Source of the DNA: Companilactobacillus heilongjiangensis | GTDB taxonomy: Bacteria; Bacillota; Bacilli; Lactobacillales; Lactobacillaceae | Reading direction: 5' to 3' | Length of the DNA stretch: 64,000 bases | Assembly: GCF_000831645.3 (NCBI RefSeq) | Contig: NZ_CP012559.1 | Location: forward strand, 2,232,001-2,296,000 | Shown: positions 53,269 through 61,038 of the stretch, in pieces | Position numbering within the stretch: position 1 is the first letter of the stretch | How the letters are laid out: every line of letters begins with the position of its first letter | Program-made: the position numbers and the translations under genes | Notes under the pieces: model-generated | Database searches by the model: none | Seen by the model: only the letters and a program-made list of their open reading frames with translations | Told to the model about the DNA's origin: nothing

Positions 53269-53332
53269 AAATGCTCTTGAATAAAAGTTAACTCATATAG
53301 CAACAATAACAGCTGCCCAAAACCAAAAAAAC

Positions 53333-53504
53333 AGCCGGAGGGGACAAGTGATAAAGACCTGCTGTGCAAGTGGAGTTAGGGATTTATCCCTTACTCCACC
53401 GACGTATTTTGAGATTTGCGAACCTTGCAAAGCTCAAAATCGAGGTTCGAGACCTAGGCTCGAACCGGTCGCATAGCGGTCTTTTATCACTTGCCCCCTC
53501 CGGC
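53333..53504 (-). repeat. Cloverleaf repeat A-25 (full copy)
   Basis: GCCGGAGGGGACAAGTGATA and TATCACTTGCCCCCTCCGGC arms of about 26 bp; order c-b-a. Begins 16 bases after the thioredoxin stop. Confidence 0.93.
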
Positions 53505-53519
53505 GGCAGTGAACAAAAC

Positions 53520-53849
53520 CTAATCCATATACTTCTCTAGTTCCATACGGAATTTAGCTTCTGGTTGATAACCAACCATACGGCCGACAACATTACCATC
53601 TTTCTTAATGATAAATGTTGGGATTCCCTGAATACCAAAGTTGTTAGGTGTATCTGGGTTGTGATCCACGTTCATTGAAGTGAACTTAATCTTGTCGCCT
53701 AATTCATCAGTTGATGATAGCTTCTCCAAAATTGGGTTCATCATTTTACATGGAGGACACCAATCCGCGTTAAAATCGGTGATAACTAGTCCCTTACCTG
53801 TCTCGTCATTGAATGTCTTATCTGAAATTTCTGTAATATTAGCCATCAT
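53520..53849 (-). CDS. Thioredoxin-like protein with CPPC active site
   Basis: 109 residues, one thioredoxin fold: ITDFNADWCPPCKMMNPIL holds the active site. WCPPC replaces classical WCGPC, which shifts redox potential in known variants. GIQGIPTFIIKKDG is the cis-Pro loop. Two adjacent ATGs; GGAG lies 6 bases before the first. Divergent from a CsoR-family regulator with operator-like repeats between, so it is probably induced by a thiol or sulfur signal. Confidence 0.9.
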   Translation of the reverse strand: MMANITEISDKTFNDETGKGLVITDFNADWCPPCKMMNPILEKLSSTDELGDKIKFTSMNVDHNPDTPNNFGIQGIPTFIIKKDGNVVGRMVGYQPEAKFRMELEKYMD

Positions 53850-53882
53850 TCAAATCTCCTTCTCATATCTATGTAAAATAAT

Positions 53883-53898
53883 ATACCCCCCTAGGGTA
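53883..53898. promoter_or_regulatory. Candidate CsoR/CstR operator before the thioredoxin gene
   Basis: ATACCCCCCTAGGGTA resembles the C/G-tract palindromes bound by CsoR/CstR regulators. It lies 34 bases upstream of the thioredoxin start. Confidence 0.6.
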
Positions 53899-53953
53899 AA
53901 TGAAAGCAAATAATTTGTTTTTAAAGCTTTTTCACAGAAAATGAATCAATTAT

Positions 53954-53982
53954 TTGCTACCCGGTACCCGCATGGGTATAAT
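53954..53982 (+). promoter_or_regulatory. Promoter/operator of the CsoR-family gene
   Basis: TTGCTA, 17-base spacer, TATAAT. The spacer holds TACCCGCATGGGTATA, a second C/G-tract palindrome, so a bound repressor would cover the promoter. Confidence 0.68.
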
Positions 53983-54013
53983 TGGAACAATAAAACAAAT
54001 TTGGGAGGTAAAC

Positions 54014-54289
54014 ATGTCTCAAACACCCGAAGAATCAGCTGCTGCATCTAAAAAAATAACTAGTCGCTTGAAACGTTCACGTGGACAACTCGATGCTGTT
54101 CTCAGAATGATGGACGACAACAAGCCCTGTGATGATGTTTTGATGCAATTGTCAGCTGTAAAGTCCAGCGTTGATAAAGCAATGAAATTAGTAATTGCCC
54201 AAAATATCAGACAAAATACTGACTGCAAAGACGCTAAACAATTGGAAGATTTACAAAAATCATTGGATCTAATGCTTAAAACGAAATAG
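54014..54289 (+). CDS. CsoR/CstR-family repressor without metal-binding histidine
   Basis: 91 residues from MSQTPEESAA, GGGAGG before the ATG. DUF156 fold: RLKRSRGQLDAVLRMMDDNK PCDDVLMQLSAVKSS. Cys39 and Cys71 are the only Cys. There is no His anywhere, so the copper Cys-His-Cys site is absent, and the Cys spacing (32) is three longer than usual for CsoR/CstR (29). Thiol or persulfide sensing like CstR is more plausible than copper sensing. Followed by A-26 and a terminator. Confidence 0.85.
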   Translation: MSQTPEESAAASKKITSRLKRSRGQLDAVLRMMDDNKPCDDVLMQLSAVKSSVDKAMKLVIAQNIRQNTDCKDAKQLEDLQKSLDLMLKTK

Positions 54290-54308
54290 TGAATTGAAGT
54301 TTGACTTT

Positions 54309-54490
54309 CCGTTTCCAGAGTTGAGAGTATTCATCTGCTGCGCGGCACGATTCGAGACAAAGTACGGTCTCGAATCTCGGTTGAAGCCTTTCCAAAGACC
54401 GGAAAGTCTCCAACTCGTCCGGTGGTGTAATCGCTAAAGCGATAACGCCACTTTCGCTGCTGATGAATACTCTCAGCTCTTCCAACTAAT
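54309..54490 (+). repeat. Cloverleaf repeat A-26 (full copy)
   Basis: CCGTTTCCAGAGTTGAGAG and CTCTCAGCTCTTCCAACTAA; order a-b-c. It lies between the CsoR-family stop (20 bases) and its terminator. Confidence 0.93.
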
Positions 54491-54531
54491 TTATTTTTAT
54501 AGTAGATCAATAATACTAAATATTTAAACTC

Positions 54532-54577
54532 AAAAAACCTCTAGTAATCAACACATTCGATTACTAGAGGTTTTTTG
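54532..54577. terminator. Terminator after the CsoR-family gene
   Basis: AAAAAACCTCTAGTAATC and GATTACTAGAGGTTTTTT pair, suitable for both strands. Confidence 0.9.
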
Positions 54578-54629
54578 TAAAGATTGTTAAATATAATATC
54601 AATATAATTTTAAAACAAGAAATACACTA

Positions 54630-54647
54630 GCCGGAGGTCGTCAGAAT
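54630..54647 (-). repeat. Cloverleaf half-remnant A-27 at a stop codon
   Basis: CTAGCCGGAGGTCGTCAGAA, one family A arm, ends at the stop codon of the VIT-family gene; core and second arm are missing. Confidence 0.65.
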
Positions 54648-55351
54648 TAAAGCATCAATCCAACTGAATAGTGAATTGCCATTGTGATCAAGCCGACGAT
54701 AATGTTTCTAATCATAGCGGTCTTCACTAGTCCATCACCTAACTTGGCGCTCAAATATCCAGTCAATGCTACAGACAACGTAACTGCTAAAATTGTTCCG
54801 GGCCACTTAACTGCTGATGGCAACAAGGTCATCGCAACTAATGGGAAAATACCACCGGAAGCTGCGGAAACTAATGAAGAAAAAGCAGCGTCCCAAGGAT
54901 TCATGTAATGTCCTAGTTGCAAGTCATATTTAACTCTGACGACTGTTCCTAGAGCATCTTTTTTCATCAATTCTGAGGCAATTTCATTAGAAGTTGCTTG
55001 TGTAACACCACGTTCAACATAGTATTTGGCAACTACTGCTAATTCGGACGGATAATCACTTTTTATCAACTCACGTTCTTTTTCAATTGCAGCTCTTTCG
55101 GTATCTTTTTGAGAGCTAACTGAGGCATATTCCCCAGAAGCCATTGAAAAAGCACATGCTAAGAGGTCTGATAGACCTGCGATAAATATTACGAATTGGT
55201 TGGTCGTAGCTACAGCGACTGAAAATAGCACACCGACGACTGTTAAAATACCATCATTTGAACCTAAAACGCCTGCACGAAGGGTATTAGAACGTTCAGC
55301 CATTGTCTTCTTTTGTTTCTTTGGTTTAGAAATTGTCATAGATTTCATCAT
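54647..55351 (-). CDS. VIT/CCC1-family iron/manganese transporter (gene 2)
   Basis: 234 residues. LRAGVLGSNDGILTVVGVLF, ACAFSMASGEYASVSSQKDT and a C-terminal helix pair match the VIT1/CCC1 family. The cytoplasmic metal-binding loop is KDTERAAIEKERELI. GGGAG lies 5 bases before ATG 55351. It starts 10 bases after its paralogue. Likely removes Fe2+ or Mn2+ from the cytosol. Confidence 0.87.
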   Translation of the reverse strand: MMKSMTISKPKKQKKTMAERSNTLRAGVLGSNDGILTVVGVLFSVAVATTNQFVIFIAGLSDLLACAFSMASGEYASVSSQKDTERAAIEKERELIKSDYPSELAVVAKYYVERGVTQATSNEIASELMKKDALGTVVRVKYDLQLGHYMNPWDAAFSSLVSAASGGIFPLVAMTLLPSAVKWPGTILAVTLSVALTGYLSAKLGDGLVKTAMIRNIIVGLITMAIHYSVGLML

Positions 55352-55361
55352 TCTCACTCCC

Positions 55362-56051
55362 TTAATGTGCAAATAGCGAACCGATTGCGTAAGTTACAAA
55401 CATCGTTAACAGTCCGGAAACTACATTTCTGATAACTGCCTTTAAACGGTTAGCTCCGCCCAAAACAGCTGCTGTATAGCCGGTAATCGTCAAAGCGATA
55501 ATAACTGCAATCACAGTCGCCATCATTTTAACGTCTTGGGGAAACATCGTAATTGAAACTAGTGGCAAAATTGATCCAGTTGGAAATGAAATCATTGAAG
55601 CCATGGCAGCCGCAATTGCACTAGTTTTCTCCTTAGGATTAAAGCCATAACGTTCACGAACAGCGACGTCCAATGGATCCTTACTCAACATTTCTGAAGT
55701 AGCTTGAGTTGCCAATTCATTTGAAATCCCAGTGGCTTGGTATTTATCCCGAATAAAACTGAATTCACTGTCATAATTACCATCTAAAACAGCGGATTCC
55801 TTTTCCAAAGCTCGTTTCTCGGTGTCACGTTGGGTGCTGACAGATACCCACTCACCCATTGCCATTGAAATAGTTCCGGCTAACATTCCGGCAATTCCGG
55901 CTAGAAAAATAGCATGATTATTACTCTGAGCACTTGCGACTCCGACAACAATTCCGGCGACTGAAACAATCCCATCGTTGGCTCCCATGACACTGGCACG
56001 CATTACGTTGATTTTTTCAGCTAAGCTACGTTGTTTCTTTTCTTTGGTCAT
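55362..56051 (-). CDS. VIT/CCC1-family iron/manganese transporter (gene 1)
   Basis: 229 residues, same family: MRASVMGANDGIVSVAGIVVG, MAMGEWVSVSTQRDTEKRAL, VALTITGYTAAVLGG-like C-terminus. AAGGAG precedes the ATG. First gene of a two-gene operon, divergent from the Fur-family gene, with matching sequence boxes upstream of both. Confidence 0.88.
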   Translation of the reverse strand: MTKEKKQRSLAEKINVMRASVMGANDGIVSVAGIVVGVASAQSNNHAIFLAGIAGMLAGTISMAMGEWVSVSTQRDTEKRALEKESAVLDGNYDSEFSFIRDKYQATGISNELATQATSEMLSKDPLDVAVRERYGFNPKEKTSAIAAAMASMISFPTGSILPLVSITMFPQDVKMMATVIAVIIALTITGYTAAVLGGANRLKAVIRNVVSGLLTMFVTYAIGSLFAH

Positions 56052-56080
56052 GATTCCTCACTCCTTAGCTATTAATTAAT

Positions 56081-56100
56081 TTGGAATGGTTCTCATTTAG
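56081..56100. promoter_or_regulatory. Fur-like box upstream of the VIT operon
   Basis: TTGGAATGGTTCTCATTTAG, sharing AATGRTTCTCATWTAG with the box before the Fur-family gene. Confidence 0.6.
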
Positions 56101-56210
56101 TAACGAGTACATAATAAACCTAGTTTTTTAAAAAGTAAACAAATTACTGTTTTTGATGAAAAAAGGTAGTTTCTTTGGAATTGTCTTATGTTTAGTAATA
56201 TAATTAACCT

Positions 56211-56228
56211 GTAATGATTCTCATATAG
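56211..56228. promoter_or_regulatory. Fur-like box upstream of the Fur-family gene
   Basis: GTAATGATTCTCATATAG lies about 16 bases before the start codon, consistent with autoregulation. Confidence 0.6.
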
Positions 56229-56243
56229 AAAGGAAGATTGCTC

Positions 56244-56705
56244 ATGGCTAGTAACGCTGTAATGGAAGAAACACTACAAGTTCTAAAGGACCATAAGTTG
56301 CGAGTTACTCCACAACGACACATTATTTTGGCCTATTTAGTTAGCCATCATAATCACCCTACTGTGGAGACTATCCGTGATGCCCTCAGCAAAGAGTTGC
56401 CTAATATCGGGTCTTCTACGATTTATAATACTCTGAACACTTTTGTTGACCATCATTTAGTCGTGGAATTACAAAATGGTGACGGCAGTACTCACTATGA
56501 TTACTTCGGTTCACCCCACTATCACGCCATTTGTACCAATTGTGGACGGATTGTAGACGTTACGTATCCCGGTTTCAGCGATACTGAAAAGAGTCTTGAA
56601 GAAAAGACTGCTGAGATTTCTGGATATATGATTTCTGGAAATCACATGGAGGTCTACGGTCTCTGCCCTGAATGTCAAATCAAACTAGGTATAAAAAATG
56701 AATAA
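56244..56705 (+). CDS. Fur-family metalloregulator (Fur/PerR type)
   Basis: 153 residues from MASNAVMEET. Winged helix RVTPQRHIILAYLVSHHNHP, metal site PHYHAICTNCGRIVDV, structural zinc pairs CTNC and CPEC. PerR-type and Fur-type cannot be separated with certainty. It is divergent from the VIT transporters and shares a box with them. The LMW-PTP gene overlaps its end by 8 bases. Confidence 0.9.
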   Translation: MASNAVMEETLQVLKDHKLRVTPQRHIILAYLVSHHNHPTVETIRDALSKELPNIGSSTIYNTLNTFVDHHLVVELQNGDGSTHYDYFGSPHYHAICTNCGRIVDVTYPGFSDTEKSLEEKTAEISGYMISGNHMEVYGLCPECQIKLGIKNE

Positions 56706-57114
56706 AAGTATTTACTTCCTATGTAGCGGCAATTCTTGTCGTGGTCAAATCGCCAAAGGATACGCTAAAAAATATTTACCAAACTGGAAAATCGAAAGTG
56801 CGGGCGTGCGCGCGGAAGATCTCGATCCTAAAGCAGTAAAAGTTATGGCAGATGATGGTATCGATATTTCACAACAGGAATCTAAAAAGATTGACGATCT
56901 CTTTCTCAATCATGCGAACGTAGTCATCACATTAAGCGGTGAAGCTCGTGATAAAAACGTCCTTCCTTCAACGGCTCGTTGGTTGCACTGGCCTATCAGC
57001 GACCCAACCCTAACAACCGGTAGCGAAAGCGAGGAAACTCAAGCATACCGTGATGTTCGTGACGATATTAAACAACATATTATTGAATTAACAAACAATA
57101 TTGATAAGTTATAG
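56698..57114 (+). CDS. Low-molecular-weight protein tyrosine phosphatase-like (ArsC family without redox cysteines)
   Basis: 138 residues. P-loop FLCSGNSCRGQIAKGY (CX5R) at the N-terminus; DPK and HWPISDPT acid loop as in ArsC/LMW-PTP. In thioredoxin-coupled arsenate reductases two further Cys lie near residue 82-89; here the region is VVITLSGEARDKNVLPST with none. It is therefore unlikely to reduce arsenate by the classical Cys relay. It overlaps the Fur-family gene by 8 bases, suggesting coupled translation. Confidence 0.82.
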   Translation: MNKSIYFLCSGNSCRGQIAKGYAKKYLPNWKIESAGVRAEDLDPKAVKVMADDGIDISQQESKKIDDLFLNHANVVITLSGEARDKNVLPSTARWLHWPISDPTLTTGSESEETQAYRDVRDDIKQHIIELTNNIDKL

Positions 57115-57132
57115 TTAAGGTTTTAAAGTGTA

Positions 57133-57314
57133 CCGTTTCCAGAGCTGAGAGTATTCATCTGCTGCGCGGCACGGTCCGAGCCAAAGATCGGTCTCGGGCC
57201 TCGGTTGAAGCCTTTCCACAGACCGGAAAGTCTCCAACACGTCCGGTGGTGTAATGGCTAAAGCCATAACGCCACTTTCGCTGCTGATGAATACTCTCAG
57301 CTCTTCCAACTAAT
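57133..57314 (+). repeat. Cloverleaf repeat A-28 (full copy, representative)
   Basis: Outer stem AGAGCTGAGAGTATTCATC with GATGAATACTCTCAGCTCT; hairpin a GGTCCGAG/CTCGGGCC, b GTTGAAG.CTTTCC/GGAAAG.CTCCAAC, c GTGGTGTAATGGC/GCCATAACGCCAC. It lies 19 bases after the LMW-PTP stop, before a terminator. Confidence 0.94.
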
Positions 57315-57419
57315 TTATTTTTTATTGAAGGAATGACTTCAAATAGTTTAAATAAATTACCACTAAGACTGTTATGTCAATATTCATATCAAAACTTAAT
57401 TATTAAACATTTAGAATAA

Positions 57420-57469
57420 TAAAGAGTTGAACCTACCTGATTACTTCAGATGTGGTTCAACTCTTTTTT
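57420..57469 (+). terminator. Terminator after the Fur/LMW-PTP unit
   Basis: AAAGAGTTGAACC and GGTTCAACTCTTTTTT pair; A-28 is inside the transcript before it. Confidence 0.9.
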
Positions 57470-57533
57470 CATACAATTAAAAATTTCAACGTTACTAAAA
57501 CTAATATGAATAACTCAAGTTCAAGAAAAAAAC

Positions 57534-57711
57534 TAGTCGGAAGGGCTGAGAATATTCACCAGCTGTGGGTGTGGCGTTAGAGCTTCAGCTCTTACACCAC
57601 CGGGCGAGTTTGGAGACTTACCGGGCTTTGGTAAGGCTTCAAACCGAGGGGCGAGACCTTGGCTCGAGCCGGTCCGCATAGCAGGTGAATATTCTCAGCC
57701 CTTCCGACGGC
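57534..57711 (-). repeat. Cloverleaf repeat A-29 (full copy)
   Basis: TAGTCGGAAGGGCTGAGAAT and ATTCTCAGCCCTTCCGACGG: the A-to-G change in the arm is matched on the other side. Order c-b-a. Confidence 0.93.
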
Positions 57712-57801
57712 ACCCACCCAAATGATAAAACTTACTATTTACTTTTTTACATCTTTAGTTTAGTGTTAAATAGTATTATTTATCATTAAGGAGAAAAAAC
57801 A

Positions 57802-58710
57802 ATGAATTTTAAGAAACAAAAATCTTTAGGAATCATTCTATTTTTTGCAATTCTTGCTTTAATAATTTCCGGTTGCTCCAACAAAAAAGTTAACAATACT
57901 TCACAAAAAATCAATATCGTCACGACCACAGATTTTTACGCTGAAGTCGCCAAGAAGGTTGTTGGTGACAAAGGAAACGTTACTTCTATTATCAATAATC
58001 CTGCTATTGATCCTCACGATTATGAGCCAACTACTAAAGTTGCCCAGTCTGTCAGTAAGGCGGATGTCACGGTCGCCAACGGTTTGGGCTATGATTCATG
58101 GATGAACAAACTTCAAAAAAATGGCACTGAAATCAAGATTGGCGAAAACGTCATGCATAAAAAGACTGGCGTCAATCCACACATCTGGTACAATCCTGAA
58201 ACCATGCCTGACTACGCTAAGTATTTGGCTGATAAGTTAGCTAAAAAATATCCCAAGGATAAAGCTTACTTTGAACAAAATGCTCAGGAATACATTGCCT
58301 CACTCAAACCAGTTCAAAAGGAATTGAGCCAATTAAAAGACACAGTCAACAAGCTACCTAACAAAAATGTTTACGTCACCGAACCTGTTTTTGACTATTC
58401 AATCAAAGCTATGGGATTAAATGTTACTAATAAAAAATTTGAACAAGCCATTGAAAATGGCACTGACCCTACTCCAGCAGTTATCAAATCCATGCACCAA
58501 GGGATTGAAAATAAACAGATTGCCTTTCTTGTTCTCAATAAACAAACAGATAGTAAAGTCGTCAACAATCTCGTTTCATTAGCCAAGAAAAATAACATCC
58601 CTGTTTTAAGCGTCACGGAAACTTTACCAAAAGGTAAAACTTACCAACAATGGATGTTATCGCAATATCAAGCTCTAAATAAGATTTTACAAAGTGAGAT
58701 GAAACAATGA
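57802..58710 (+). CDS. Metal ABC transporter substrate-binding lipoprotein (Zn/Mn, ZnuA family)
   Basis: 302 residues; lipobox LIISGCSNKK. Metal ligands of the cluster A-I family: His in AIDPHDYEPT and VNPHIWYNPE. The usual third His region reads VTEPVFDYSIKAMG, so that ligand may be altered. The His-rich loop typical of zinc proteins is absent. Zinc and manganese remain both possible. AAGGAG precedes the ATG. The ATPase gene overlaps by four bases. Confidence 0.87.
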   Translation: MNFKKQKSLGIILFFAILALIISGCSNKKVNNTSQKINIVTTTDFYAEVAKKVVGDKGNVTSIINNPAIDPHDYEPTTKVAQSVSKADVTVANGLGYDSWMNKLQKNGTEIKIGENVMHKKTGVNPHIWYNPETMPDYAKYLADKLAKKYPKDKAYFEQNAQEYIASLKPVQKELSQLKDTVNKLPNKNVYVTEPVFDYSIKAMGLNVTNKKFEQAIENGTDPTPAVIKSMHQGIENKQIAFLVLNKQTDSKVVNNLVSLAKKNNIPVLSVTETLPKGKTYQQWMLSQYQALNKILQSEMKQ

Positions 58711-59372
58711 TTGAAGCAAAAAATTTAACTAAGCGTTTCGGTAAACAACTAGTTTTCAAAGATTTGAATTTCCGAATCAATGATGGCGAATTCATTAGCC
58801 TGATTGGTCCCAATGGTTCCGGTAAAACAACATTGGTCAAAATTCTGATGGGATTGGAGCCAAAAACTAGTGGCGAGCTGAATGTTGTTAAGCAAACTAT
58901 CGGTTACGTGCCCCAATTCCGTAATATCGACATTGATTATCCACTCAGTATCGAGCAATTCATTCGTTTGAACCTCAAGTTAACTTTCAGTTCCAAGCAA
59001 CGTCGACAGAATAATGAACTTATCAACACTATCATGGAAAAAACTCATCTGACTGAGCTCAAAGATCGGCCACTGGGACTAGCATCTGGTGGTGAAAAAC
59101 AGAAAGCATATTTGGCTCAAGCGCTACTGAATGAACCAAAGATTCTGATTCTGGATGAATCAACTGCCAGCTTGGATGTCGAAGTCAAAATGCAGCTGAT
59201 GGATCTCGTCCAAGAATTGAACCATAAATATCAGTTAACCGTTATTTTTATAACTCATGATTACGAACTAACTAAAAAATATACAAATCGAGCACTACTT
59301 TTCAAAAATAAAACTCTGGAAGAGCTTGATGTCGACCAAGTTTCTAAAAAGATGTTCGAGATGGAGGGCTAA
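58707..59372 (+). CDS. Metal ABC transporter ATPase
   Basis: 221 residues: Walker A LIGPNGSGKTTLVKIL near 32, LASGGEKQKAYLAQAL signature near 130, Walker B KILILDESTASLD, H-loop FITHD. Middle gene of the metal-importer operon; the permease starts two bases after its stop. Confidence 0.92.
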   Translation: MIEAKNLTKRFGKQLVFKDLNFRINDGEFISLIGPNGSGKTTLVKILMGLEPKTSGELNVVKQTIGYVPQFRNIDIDYPLSIEQFIRLNLKLTFSSKQRRQNNELINTIMEKTHLTELKDRPLGLASGGEKQKAYLAQALLNEPKILILDESTASLDVEVKMQLMDLVQELNHKYQLTVIFITHDYELTKKYTNRALLFKNKTLEELDVDQVSKKMFEMEG

Positions 59373-59374
59373 TT

Positions 59375-60172
59375 ATGTTTGAGTATGAATTTATGCGTCA
59401 GGCCTTTATTGCCAGTACCTTCATCGCAATCACTGCTGGATTAGTGGGAGTCTTCGTAGTTTCACGAAACATGTCATTCTTATCCCACACATTATCAGAA
59501 ATTGGTTTTGCCGGAGCCGCATTCGGAATTCTCGTTGGCATTTCACCATTAGCGGGAATGATTATTTTCACACTCGTCAGTTCCATCGCGGTCGGAAGTT
59601 TGAGCGGCGAAGCATCCAGACGAGAAGCTTCAATCAGTGCCATATCATCATTGTTTATTGGACTAGGAATTCTCTTCCTATCCCTATCGGCACAATCAAG
59701 TAGTTATGCCACAAATATTCTCTTCGGTAGTATTGTCGGAATTAGCGCCGCAGAAGTAAAGCAATTATTGATCTTGGCAGTATTCGTTATAATTATCTTT
59801 TTGATATTTTATAAACCACTGGCATTCGACTCATTCGACCACTTAGGTGCTCAAGCTTCAGGATTAAAAACACGTTTATTGTCAATCGTCTTTCTAATAA
59901 CTTTGGCATTAAGTGTCAGTATCGGCGCACAAATCGTCGGTTCACTGCTAGTCTTCGTCCTCTTAACACTCCCCGCCGCAACAGCTAAATACGTTGTTCA
60001 TTCCGTGCCAAAGATGATCCTAGTTTCAGTTGGATTGTCGTTAGCTGGTGTCTGGTTGGGACTTTATCTGGCATTCGTTACCAATTGGCCAGTGACATTC
60101 TTCATTTCGACGTTTGAAGTTTTGGCATACTTTGCCGGTTTGAGTTATAAAAATTGGAAATTAACACACTAA
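59375..60172 (+). CDS. Metal ABC transporter permease (ABC-3 family)
   Basis: 265 residues with seven to eight hydrophobic segments. FVVSRNMSFLSHTLSEIGFAGAA near 25 and VGSLLVFVLLTLPAATAKYV near 190 are hallmarks of ZnuB/MntB permeases. It ends immediately before a strong terminator. Confidence 0.92.
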   Translation: MFEYEFMRQAFIASTFIAITAGLVGVFVVSRNMSFLSHTLSEIGFAGAAFGILVGISPLAGMIIFTLVSSIAVGSLSGEASRREASISAISSLFIGLGILFLSLSAQSSSYATNILFGSIVGISAAEVKQLLILAVFVIIIFLIFYKPLAFDSFDHLGAQASGLKTRLLSIVFLITLALSVSIGAQIVGSLLVFVLLTLPAATAKYVVHSVPKMILVSVGLSLAGVWLGLYLAFVTNWPVTFFISTFEVLAYFAGLSYKNWKLTH

Positions 60173-60217
60173 AAAGCTATAACAAGAAAATCGTTGGTTT
60201 TCTTGTTATAGCTTTTT
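60171..60217. terminator. Strong bidirectional terminator
   Basis: AAAAAGCTATAACAAGAAAA and TTTTCTTGTTATAGCTTTTT form a 20-bp perfect stem between the permease and the convergent lipoprotein gene. Confidence 0.95.
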
Positions 60218-60221
60218 AAGT

Positions 60222-60950
60222 TTATTTATATTTTTCATTAATAGCGTCAGTTAATTCTTCCAAGCCTGTTCTAGCGGTCGGATTATTCAATACATAATCG
60301 CCGGATTTACTTTTAACCAAAAAAATAAATTGTTCATCAAAAATGGGACGTGAATTTTCTTTTGTGAAACCACTTTTCAACAATATTTTGCTGAATTCAG
60401 AACCATCATCCAAAGTGTTTTTACTTAAAATGGTAATAAATTGTGTACCAATTTTAGGCAAAGGTGCTTCCGGATTTACGACCAAAATATCATGATTGGC
60501 TTCTCTAGTACGATTCATATCTGCGTAAAAAATATCTGTTGTCGTCAGTCCACCACGCAAAACAACGTAATAGTCTTTCCCAGCCAATTTTTTATCGCCG
60601 CTCAAAACTTGGTCAATGTGAATTTTAGCTTTGGTAAAAGCCATATTCTTCGGAGCACCCATCTGTTCTAAGTTGTAAACTGTACCTTTTATAACATCTC
60701 CATGTTCCTTTAATTCCGATAATTTGGTTGGCACAATGCTGTCGCCACTGTAATCATTATGTTTGACAACTTCAGCGTCCTTGGTTAATTTATCCCAAAT
60801 TGCCTGATTCTTTTTAATCAAGGCAGTATCAGGCCGGTACTTCAACTCAGTTTTTGATGCTTGATGATTGGAAGTTTTCGTATTCGATCCACATGCGGAT
60901 AATGGTAAAACAAAGAATAACAGTGTTAGAACTATTAAAGTTTTTTTCAT
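60222..60950 (-). CDS. Predicted lipoprotein of unknown function
   Basis: 242 residues from MKKTLIVLTL. Lipobox PLSACGSN. The mature part has VIKGTVYNLEQMGAPKNMAF and YYVVLRGGLTTTD, possibly an OB-like or DUF-type domain; not recognised further. GGAGG lies 5 bases before the ATG, with a second ATG one codon upstream. Monocistronic. Confidence 0.75.
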   Translation of the reverse strand: MKKTLIVLTLLFFVLPLSACGSNTKTSNHQASKTELKYRPDTALIKKNQAIWDKLTKDAEVVKHNDYSGDSIVPTKLSELKEHGDVIKGTVYNLEQMGAPKNMAFTKAKIHIDQVLSGDKKLAGKDYYVVLRGGLTTTDIFYADMNRTREANHDILVVNPEAPLPKIGTQFITILSKNTLDDGSEFSKILLKSGFTKENSRPIFDEQFIFLVKSKSGDYVLNNPTARTGLEELTDAINEKYK

Positions 60951-61038
60951 CATACCCTCCTTGCATAACATTATTGCATCTCAACAAATTAAATGTAACA
61001 GCAGTTTTCGAATAAAAATTTAAAAATATTTCCTACAT

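Noticed and set aside
57133-57314. Cloverleaf repeats as tRNA genes or tRNA-like molecules
   Set aside because: GGTTCGAG inside hairpin a recalls a T-arm and the fold is a cloverleaf. However, the arms are too long, there is no anticodon arm of fixed size, no CCA end or conserved D-loop, and the sequence is palindromic overall.
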